A DNA stretch of 64,000 nucleotides, from the NCBI GenBank assembly GCA_021820525.1, contig JAKADM010000005.1, forward strand, positions 52,584-116,583. Direction: 5' to 3'. Below are positions 53,963 through 60,869 of this stretch, piece by piece. The translations under genes and the position numbers were made by a program. Source of the DNA: Thermoplasmata archaeon (GTDB lineage: Archaea > Thermoplasmatota > Thermoplasmata > Thermoplasmatales > Thermoplasmataceae). How positions within the stretch are numbered: the first letter of the stretch is position 1; every line of letters begins with the position of its first letter. The notes under the pieces are model-generated. The model searched no databases. It worked only from the letters and a program-made list of their open reading frames with translations, and was not told the origin of the DNA.

Positions 53963-54910
53963 ATGTGGAAAGTTCAGGCAGTTGCCCATCCAACCATTGG
54001 CATAGTGCTTCTTGGGGGACTCAAGGATCAGGTTGACAGGTTGCCCTATCACAGTTCAGCAGGAATAGCCTATTCCCTTATGGAAAGGGAATCGGTTGCA
54101 AGGACCACAATGGAAATAGGAACGGAAAGGGAAAGTGTCATAATTAATGGCACAGCCATTGATTCCTTAGATTCCAGATCGCCCATGAAGATAATAAAGA
54201 AATATGAAGAAATGTTTCGCACAAAGTACGGAAAGGGAAATGTATCCATTATTTCAGACAATGAAAATATACTCAGTGGGAGTTCAGACGCAGGTGCGGC
54301 TGCCTTGGGGAAGTGTATAGAAGCATCAATAGGTGTGGACCCTCTGGAACTGGAGCTCGAAATGAGAAAGGTTTCTGAAAGTGCCGGAAGGAGTTATTAT
54401 GGGGGGCTGACCATAACCTATGGTGGTGCAAGGCCATATACAAAGAAGATTCTTGATAGCAGATCATTTGATGATATAGTGATATTGAGTGCAGTTTTTC
54501 CTCATAAGAGGAAGCCTTCTGACGATATACATACAAACCAGCCGCGGCATGAATATTATAAAAAAAGGATGGAGAATGCGGAGAAGGCCGTAAAAATCCT
54601 TGAAAAACTTGCATATGAAAGGAATGTTAAGGGCATATTTGAACTGGCAATGGATGATACTGAAGACTATCATTACATGAATTCCCTTGTGGGTGTTCAG
54701 ATTGTAACCCCGGAAATGAGAAAACTTATGGATAAAATAAGGGAATGGAGATCTGAAATGTGGATGACATATATTGTAACAGGAGGAAACAGTGTATTTT
54801 TACCAACAATGAAGGAAAATAAGGATGAAATAAGAAGAAGGCTGGAAAATTATACAGGAGAAATATATGAATTGAGGGTGGCGGAAGGGGCAAGAATCAT
54901 TTCACTCTGA
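53963..54910 (+). CDS. Mevalonate 3-kinase (Thermoplasmatales type)
   Basis: A 315-residue protein related to mevalonate diphosphate decarboxylase. Residues HPTIGIVLLGG, LPYHSSAGIAYS, ILSGSSDAGAAALG (104-117), SESAGRSYYGGLTITY and MTYIVTGGNSVFL match the Thermoplasma acidophilum enzyme Ta1305 as I remember it. The Asp that decarboxylases use (FDAGPNA) is Thr here (VTGGN, T273), which fits a kinase that only phosphorylates position 3. It begins the Thermoplasma-type mevalonate pathway that feeds archaeal lipids and the prenyl carriers made by UppS. Leaderless or with short leader; overlaps the signal peptidase gene by 14 bp at the 3' end. Confidence 0.88.
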   Translation: MWKVQAVAHPTIGIVLLGGLKDQVDRLPYHSSAGIAYSLMERESVARTTMEIGTERESVIINGTAIDSLDSRSPMKIIKKYEEMFRTKYGKGNVSIISDNENILSGSSDAGAAALGKCIEASIGVDPLELELEMRKVSESAGRSYYGGLTITYGGARPYTKKILDSRSFDDIVILSAVFPHKRKPSDDIHTNQPRHEYYKKRMENAEKAVKILEKLAYERNVKGIFELAMDDTEDYHYMNSLVGVQIVTPEMRKLMDKIREWRSEMWMTYIVTGGNSVFLPTMKENKDEIRRRLENYTGEIYELRVAEGARIISL

Positions 54911-55712
54911 TCTTCTTGATTACTCTTTTGTAAGGAAAGAATATGGCCACAAGAATTGCAACCGTAGAAAGTGCAAGATAGGTATTTGAACCTTCGGGAA
55001 CCTCATTCCATTTGTTCCATTTTCCAAACAAAGAAAGAAAATACAATTTATAAAGGCCAAAGAGTGGTATATCTCCCCGGGCAACACCAACAATAGATGA
55101 GAAGTTCACAGGTGGAAATGCAGTTCCATTGGGTGCAGTAAGTATATTTTGGTCTGCAGCCACATAGGCATTAAGTGAAGAAATATAGGATGTGGAATCT
55201 GCAAGGTTATTGTCACCTGTAGTTATGTATCCGCTTATTCCTCTGAATGAAGATATAAATATTACTTCATTGCGATGGGTAAATCCAACATCCTTAAGCA
55301 AAATGTAACTTTTGTTTACAACAATCCATGGCTGTTTATGATATCCCTGCACACAGGGCATGGTTCCATTCCAGGATAGATAGAACATGGCCCTGTGTAT
55401 AACAGTATATCCTGCAATGGAATGGTAAAGTATGACATCGCCATATTCTCCATATGTCGAAAAGTTGCTTTCTCTTCCCTGCACATAGGTAATTATCTGT
55501 GATGGGCTCGTAACTTTTTTCACAATCACTGTCGTTCCTGTTTCAATCGTATTCCATTGAAAATCCTTGGAGTGTTCCATGCTATCTGACTGTACAATTG
55601 ACAGTGGGGGCCATTCTTCTGAATAAAGGATGAGTCCTGAAAATAATATAAGGACCGTTGCAACCATAATTAATGGAAAAAATCTCTTAATTTTTTTAAA
55701 TCTATTTCCCAT
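54897..55712 (-). CDS. Signal peptidase I, archaeal Sec11-like
   Basis: A 271-residue membrane enzyme with a helix near the N-terminus (11-29) and another at the C-terminus. The catalytic triad can be placed: Ser44 in QSDSM, His106 in TVIHRAM and Asp167 in TTGDNN; the histidine (not lysine) base is the archaeal/ER type. It removes signal peptides outside the membrane. It shares a 45-bp divergent promoter region with the Sec61beta gene, so export genes may be co-regulated. Confidence 0.88.
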   Translation of the reverse strand: MGNRFKKIKRFFPLIMVATVLILFSGLILYSEEWPPLSIVQSDSMEHSKDFQWNTIETGTTVIVKKVTSPSQIITYVQGRESNFSTYGEYGDVILYHSIAGYTVIHRAMFYLSWNGTMPCVQGYHKQPWIVVNKSYILLKDVGFTHRNEVIFISSFRGISGYITTGDNNLADSTSYISSLNAYVAADQNILTAPNGTAFPPVNFSSIVGVARGDIPLFGLYKLYFLSLFGKWNKWNEVPEGSNTYLALSTVAILVAIFFPYKRVIKKIRVK

Positions 55713-55757
55713 GGGTGAGACGAAAATAATAAATCCATTGATAACATTTATGAATCA

Positions 55758-55922
55758 ATGGCAGACAAGAAAGATGGATTTCAATCGGGTGCGGGTTTAA
55801 TCAGATACTTTGACGAGGAAGAGATTGAAGGTCCGGCACTGGATCCAAAGCTTGTTATTTACATTGGAATTGCAATGGCAGTGGTTGTTGAATTGGCCAC
55901 ATATTTCTGGCCTCTGCACTGA
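55758..55922 (+). CDS. secG: Protein translocase subunit Sec61beta (SecG)
   Basis: A 54-residue protein read directly. It has the archaeal Sec61beta layout: soluble start with SGAGLIRYFDEEEIEGPALDP and one C-terminal helix LVIYIGIAMAVVVELATYF. It is part of the SecYE-beta channel. The ATG at 55758 is preceded by a short AT-rich promoter shared with the divergent signal peptidase gene. Confidence 0.92.
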   Translation: MADKKDGFQSGAGLIRYFDEEEIEGPALDPKLVIYIGIAMAVVVELATYFWPLH

Positions 55923-56054
55923 TTTTATCTTAATTTTTAAAACTTTTAACTCAACTCTATGGGTTTTACCAAAAGTCGCACAAAATCTATCCATCAAAGG
56001 CCTAAAAAAATTTGTTAATTGTTTTACCTCAGGGAGAGTGGTATTTAAAAATTC

Positions 56055-56303
56055 TTACTCTTCTTCCCTTTCCTGCACAAAGCAGTAAAATCTTCTCCTG
56101 GTATCAGTAAGGCATGTTTTCACACTGATAAGGGATTCTTCTCTTAGATGCTTTAAGGAACCCATCAGTGCCCTCTTGGAAAGGCCAGTTTCTTTCATCA
56201 GTGTTTTAACATCCGCAATTTTAATACTTTTCAGTGTTAACAATATCAGCCTCGACGACGGTGTCAGTTCTTTAAATTTCTCTTCGGTTATCGTAAAGCC
56301 CAC
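56055..56303 (-). CDS. Winged-helix transcription regulator
   Basis: An 82-residue protein with a single HTH: LTPSSRLILLTLKSIKIADVKTLMKETGLSKRALMGSLKHLREESLI, matching MarR/ArsR/IclR-like winged helices, with the wing ISVKTCLTDTRRRFYCF. It is short and carries no sensor domain, although the two cysteines in the wing could respond to metal or redox. It is divergent from the S53 peptidase gene, so it may regulate that gene (inference). Confidence 0.75.
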   Translation of the reverse strand: MGFTITEEKFKELTPSSRLILLTLKSIKIADVKTLMKETGLSKRALMGSLKHLREESLISVKTCLTDTRRRFYCFVQEREEE

Positions 56304-56408
56304 ATTAGTTTATCCGTATAAATCTTACTGAAATCCTTTGATTATAATTTATCTTATTTATGTTCCATTTAATTGCTATGTGTAATTTTTGATTCACATT
56401 ACATGAAA

Positions 56409-56417
56409 TTTATATAT
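56409..56417 (+). promoter_or_regulatory. TATA box of the S53 peptidase gene
   Basis: TTTATATAT lies about 25-33 bp before the ATG at 56442, implying a leaderless or very short-leader mRNA. Confidence 0.5.
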
Positions 56418-56441
56418 TTGTGAGGGTTGTGATCAGCTAAC

Positions 56442-59201
56442 ATGAATCGTATAGTTATTTTGTTAATGGCAACGATCATGCTTTTCTTAGGAATAGCAGG
56501 GGTCGTCAGTGCTGGACATGAGAATGTGTCTGCAGGAAGCGTTCAATCCAACGTACCAAATCTTATTTCGGTACCGCTATCTGTATCACACAGTGTACCT
56601 TTTGGAAGCAATTATCCTCTGGTTAAAACAAATTTAAACAGCAGGATATCTGTAATGGTGACCTTGAAATTTAGCAACGAATCATTTCTACACGCATTTT
56701 TAAATGGTTTGAATGATAAATCTTCTCCATATTATCACCATTATATGTCTGCTTCACAATTTGACAAATACTTCTCCCCATCTCCGTCTCTGTATGACAG
56801 GGCTGTGGAATATTATATTTCCCATGGTTTCACAGTAAAAACATACCAGGATCATCTTTCCTTTGTCCTGAAAGGTTCAATCGCCCAGTTCGAGGATAAC
56901 ATGCAGACAACCATAGGGACATTTAAAGGCACGGGAAGAGATTACATTATGCCTGTGGGGAACGTCTATCTTCCATCCTTCATAGCAGGACATGTTGTAA
57001 ATATTGCCGGTCTTAACACCAGACACCTGGCAACGCTCAATTTCAACGTGTCTCCATCATTCACAACTGGAAGCAACGGTCAGCTGCTCTACGGTTCAGA
57101 CTTTCAAAATGCTTACCAGCTTTCCAAACTTTATCAGTCAAAGGGATACCCAACTAATGAAACGGTTGCAACAATTCTGTGGTCTGGAACAAACAGTGCA
57201 GGGCAGTCAGTAGCTCCCTTTGTCCCTTCCGATATATATACCTATTTTAACAAAACACTTCCTTCCGGTGAGCCACATTCAAACATTTACGGCGCACCTA
57301 TTGATGGAGCCCCTGCACCAGGGCCATCAGCAGCAAACGACCAGTCACAGGCTGATTTCGAAAGCACACTCGACCTTGAAATGGCAGGATCGACAGCACC
57401 CGGAGCAAATATAGTGGAAGTTTATGGCCCCCAGGCCACCCAGTCATGCCTGGATCAGGCATTCGCATTCATTCTGAATCCAAACTCATCCTATCCTCAG
57501 TTAAACAGTGTGGTTGCCATAAGCAATTCATGGGGAGGAGCAGACATGACGGATTCATCATGGACCTCCTATGAACAGGAGGCAGCTGCAAGAGGAATTA
57601 CTGTGTTTGCTTCATCTGGAGATGATGGAAACACAGGCAATGTGAGCCCAAGCTTCCCTGCAACTGCATCTTACAATAGCTATGGAATAACTGCTGTGGG
57701 CGGCATATGTACAACACTTTCAGGCACAGCATCCACAGATGGAACAGGAACAACAGGAATCCAAACGGAATCAGTATGGTACAATACACCCAATTCTGGT
57801 GACGGATCACAGGGCGGAGTGAGTTCAGTATATGCAGAGCCTTCATGGCAACAGAACAGCGCTGACGCAAATTCAGTAATAACTGGGGCATCCTCCATTA
57901 CAGGCCTGTCTTCTGGCAGGGGAACACCCGATGTTGCTGCTGATGGCGCAAACATGGAGATCTGGATCACCTATTCCGGATCAACTGGGTATCAGGAACT
58001 GTGGGGAACAAGCATAGCATCACCTCTCACAGCTGGTTTGTTTGCAACAATGGATTATTACATAGGCCATAAGGTAGGCTTTATAGATCCATTCATATAC
58101 CAGCTTGGACAGGCACAGTACAATGGAACCCTTTCTTCACCTGCATTCTACTTTGTTGCAAACGGTTCAAATGGGGAATTCAGTGCAGCAAAGGGATACA
58201 ATCTTGTGGATGGATGGGGTTCGATCAATGCATACAACTTTGCCCAATATTATATTAATGGAATACCATCATCATCAACACCACCACCAACGCAGCCCAC
58301 ATCAACTCAAGCCAATGGTGTATTTTCACAGGTAAACGCAACAGTCAGTAACATAAATCTCTATTCCGTTCCTGAAGCGGAGGAATTTACCGTAAACAGC
58401 ACTTACACCGCAAACAACGTTGTTCTATATCTCTCTGGATCTGGTACGATAGATGTCTCAATAGGAACATCAGTATTTGGATCCCAGGTACTGGCAAACC
58501 AGAGCTATAACATAGGATCAACTGCAGGATGGTACCAGCTCTTCTTCAGCAATATATCGCTCAGTGCATCCACCGATTATTTCCTTAATGTATATCTTGC
58601 CTCAGGATCAACAGAATGGGGATATACCACATCACCCAGTGTTGATCAGGGTGCAGTTCAGGACTACTGGTATTCAGGATCAACCCTTGAGAATGATAAC
58701 AGTTACCCTGACATATATTCCATAGGCTACTACGCTTCAACATCCTCCACATCCCCACCGCCTGCATCAACTGTACCATCTGGCATATTCGTCCAGGTCA
58801 ATGCAAGTTCATCAAACATATACACCTACAACGTTCCTGAAGCTGAGGAATTCACAGTTTCATCAAGCGTTCAAATCAACTATGTTGTCCTTTACCTTTC
58901 AGGGGCAGGATCAATAGACGTGTCCATTGGGACATCGCTCTTTGGATCACAGGTTCTCTCCAATCAAACACTTACAGTTGGATCAACCGCAGGATTTTAC
59001 AACTTTACCCTCCCTTCAACCTCGCTCAATTCAGGCACGGACTATTACATAAATGTTTATCTGGCATCAGGTTCAACACAGTGGGGATATACTTCATCAC
59101 CCAGTGTTGATAAGGGTGCAATTCAGGACTACTGGTATTCAGGATCAACCCTTGAGAATGATAACAGTTATCCTGACATATTCACCCTTGGATATGCATA
59201 A
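56442..59201 (+). CDS. Secreted S53 peptidase (sedolisin/kumamolisin type) with duplicated C-terminal domain
   Basis: A 919-residue exported enzyme. A signal peptide (1-24, ending VSAG) precedes a pro-kumamolisin activation domain (about 40-195). The catalytic domain has Glu307 and Asp311 in FESTLD, Asp394 in SSGDDG and Ser524 in GTSIASP, the set of the Ser-Glu-Asp family active at low pH; the Ca2+ site region NLVDGWGSINA follows. After a Pro/Thr linker come two similar modules of about 140 residues (about 624-765 and 780-919) whose final part is identical over 18 residues. They likely bind substrate or surface. Suited to peptide feeding in an acidophile. Confidence 0.92.
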   Translation: MNRIVILLMATIMLFLGIAGVVSAGHENVSAGSVQSNVPNLISVPLSVSHSVPFGSNYPLVKTNLNSRISVMVTLKFSNESFLHAFLNGLNDKSSPYYHHYMSASQFDKYFSPSPSLYDRAVEYYISHGFTVKTYQDHLSFVLKGSIAQFEDNMQTTIGTFKGTGRDYIMPVGNVYLPSFIAGHVVNIAGLNTRHLATLNFNVSPSFTTGSNGQLLYGSDFQNAYQLSKLYQSKGYPTNETVATILWSGTNSAGQSVAPFVPSDIYTYFNKTLPSGEPHSNIYGAPIDGAPAPGPSAANDQSQADFESTLDLEMAGSTAPGANIVEVYGPQATQSCLDQAFAFILNPNSSYPQLNSVVAISNSWGGADMTDSSWTSYEQEAAARGITVFASSGDDGNTGNVSPSFPATASYNSYGITAVGGICTTLSGTASTDGTGTTGIQTESVWYNTPNSGDGSQGGVSSVYAEPSWQQNSADANSVITGASSITGLSSGRGTPDVAADGANMEIWITYSGSTGYQELWGTSIASPLTAGLFATMDYYIGHKVGFIDPFIYQLGQAQYNGTLSSPAFYFVANGSNGEFSAAKGYNLVDGWGSINAYNFAQYYINGIPSSSTPPPTQPTSTQANGVFSQVNATVSNINLYSVPEAEEFTVNSTYTANNVVLYLSGSGTIDVSIGTSVFGSQVLANQSYNIGSTAGWYQLFFSNISLSASTDYFLNVYLASGSTEWGYTTSPSVDQGAVQDYWYSGSTLENDNSYPDIYSIGYYASTSSTSPPPASTVPSGIFVQVNASSSNIYTYNVPEAEEFTVSSSVQINYVVLYLSGAGSIDVSIGTSLFGSQVLSNQTLTVGSTAGFYNFTLPSTSLNSGTDYYINVYLASGSTQWGYTSSPSVDKGAIQDYWYSGSTLENDNSYPDIFTLGYA
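58657..59171 (+). repeat. Near-identical DNA blocks within the peptidase modules
   Basis: 49 bp at 58657-58705 match 59123-59171 exactly, 466 bp apart, both encoding QDYWYSGSTLENDNSY. The rest of the two modules is less alike, so this end has been kept identical by recent conversion or strong constraint. Confidence 0.8.
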
Positions 59202-59381
59202 ACATTTTAAAAACTAAATTTTCTAACTTATAATTCTAAAAAAAATTTCTTTTGATGGAAATTTCGTGATGGATTAAAAAATATGATGTCTTTATTCAAT
59301 CCAGATCAGACTGACGTAAACCTTTTAAAAAATGTTTTCGATTTGAAATAAAGGTTTTTTTTGGATAAATATTGTATCAAT

Positions 59382-60308
59382 CTAATTTACTTTTTCAGGA
59401 TCCCTTGTCTCTACTATGTCTGAGAAACTGATATATATTTTCCACTTGGGGAATTTCTTTACGCAATCAAACACTATTTTAGAAAAGTCGTGGAAACTGC
59501 TCTTGGGAACAACAAAGGCAAAATTGAAATTCTTTCCGATTAATTTTTGTGGAGCTCCCAGTATTGGGATCTCGTATTTATCCGCCTCGTTGCTAAAGAA
59601 ATTAATAAGTTCGTTTGTGAAAACCGTTTCATACAGGTGTTCCTCCGGAAATATCTCCTTGAGATCAGTCCTGTGGCTCAGGAGGTTATTGGCATCTTTA
59701 AAGAGTGCCCTGATTTCATTTTCCCCTATTTTTCTGATCTGTCTATTCCACTCCACGCCCATTGAAAGGATAACTGGATCCTTTGTTATGTTCAGATATT
59801 CAGGTGGTATTGTTGCTGCCAGTTCCACATATTGCAAATCAACATTGCTGGCAATCTTTCTGAAACTGTCCAAAAATCCATTGGCATGACCGAGAAAATC
59901 GATCTGCAGGTTACTTAACTTTTCATCCATCTCAGTAATGATAGATGTGAATTTTTTAAGTTCAACTCTATGGAATCTCATTATGAACTTAACCCTGTAG
60001 CTCTTCAGGAATATAGAATCTACTATGGAGGAATCGAGATCCATTATTTTCCTGTGCAGTTCAAACATATTTGTATCTGTTACATCGATCTTGTTAGAGA
60101 AGTAATAGTCTTTATTATGAACATTTTTTCTTTCCTCCTCTCCTCTGAGTTTTTTTCCGTTAAGTACTAAAATCCCGTTGTCTCCCTTATATCTTATTCT
60201 GCCCACAACGTCATAGTCATTTCCGCCTATGTTCTTAATTTTCTCTTCAGCATCAAAACTTATTTCACACCTAAAGTCAAGAATCTTTTCAAAATCCTTA
60301 ATGATCAT
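59382..60308 (-). CDS. Hypothetical protein
   Basis: A 308-residue soluble protein with no signal peptide, membrane helix or known motif I can see. The N-terminal half contains beta strands (VVGRIRYKGDNGILVLNGKKL, then YRVKFIMRFHRVELK), and the centre is helical with GHANGFLDSFRKIA. It lies between two genes for surface or secreted proteins, which may be chance. Divergent from the gene at 60387, with a 78-bp gap. Confidence 0.65.
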   Translation of the reverse strand: MIIKDFEKILDFRCEISFDAEEKIKNIGGNDYDVVGRIRYKGDNGILVLNGKKLRGEEERKNVHNKDYYFSNKIDVTDTNMFELHRKIMDLDSSIVDSIFLKSYRVKFIMRFHRVELKKFTSIITEMDEKLSNLQIDFLGHANGFLDSFRKIASNVDLQYVELAATIPPEYLNITKDPVILSMGVEWNRQIRKIGENEIRALFKDANNLLSHRTDLKEIFPEEHLYETVFTNELINFFSNEADKYEIPILGAPQKLIGKNFNFAFVVPKSSFHDFSKIVFDCVKKFPKWKIYISFSDIVETRDPEKVN

Positions 60309-60386
60309 ATCAGGATAAGTGGTACGGGAATAAAAATATTTATAGGGATTAAACTACGTGATAAATAGTTTGAGAGGTACCTGCAG

Positions 60387-60719
60387 ATGCTATTTGATAA
60401 AGAATCCATATATGACATAATGGACTCCTATGGGATTATTGGGGATGAGGAATATGGCGGAGATGGAACTGATGAGGAATTCGTTCTTGTGGGTATCATT
60501 TATGGGATATTCATTTCATCAAAGGATTCTATTAAAAGGTTAAAAAGGGAAGATATAGAAATATACAAGTTTGGGGAGTATTCCTATTTGGTGTGGTTGA
60601 GGGAAAACGAGGAGATTGATCTTGAAGACCCGATAAAGTGGGAAAAGATACCATCTGCCATTGAGGGCCCATTCACAGATGCTGAAATAGTTGGGTTGAT
60701 CAATGGGGGTTCATTGTGA
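60387..60719 (+). CDS. Hypothetical acidic protein
   Basis: A 110-residue protein rich in Asp and Glu (about 27 of 110). It begins MLFDKESIYDIMDSYG; it is soluble and has no family motif that I recognise. The segment YSYLVWLRENEEIDLEDPIKWEKIP suggests a compact alpha/beta domain. A 150-bp AT-rich gap separates it from the giant surface protein gene. Confidence 0.6.
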   Translation: MLFDKESIYDIMDSYGIIGDEEYGGDGTDEEFVLVGIIYGIFISSKDSIKRLKREDIEIYKFGEYSYLVWLRENEEIDLEDPIKWEKIPSAIEGPFTDAEIVGLINGGSL

Positions 60720-60869
60720 GGAAATGAGATTAAAATTGTAATTATGGAAAGATAACCAATAATTCAATTAAAAGATACACGCGATATGATTGATTATTAA
60801 TCAATTTTGAAAATATTTAATGGAGGGTAATCAAATAGATTTAATAAGATAAACTTAATTCATACTTCA

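Noticed and set aside
53963..54910. Call as mevalonate diphosphate decarboxylase
   Set aside because: The catalytic Asp of the decarboxylase motif is Thr (VTGGN) and the rest fits the Thermoplasma 3-kinase.
56380..56410. TGTG...CACA pair upstream of the S53 gene as an operator
   Set aside because: The arms (TGTGTAAT and ATTCACA) do not match without a gap; too weak to call.
58657..59171. Repeat as part of a mobile element
   Set aside because: Both copies lie in frame inside one gene and encode the same peptide; no transposase or terminal repeats.
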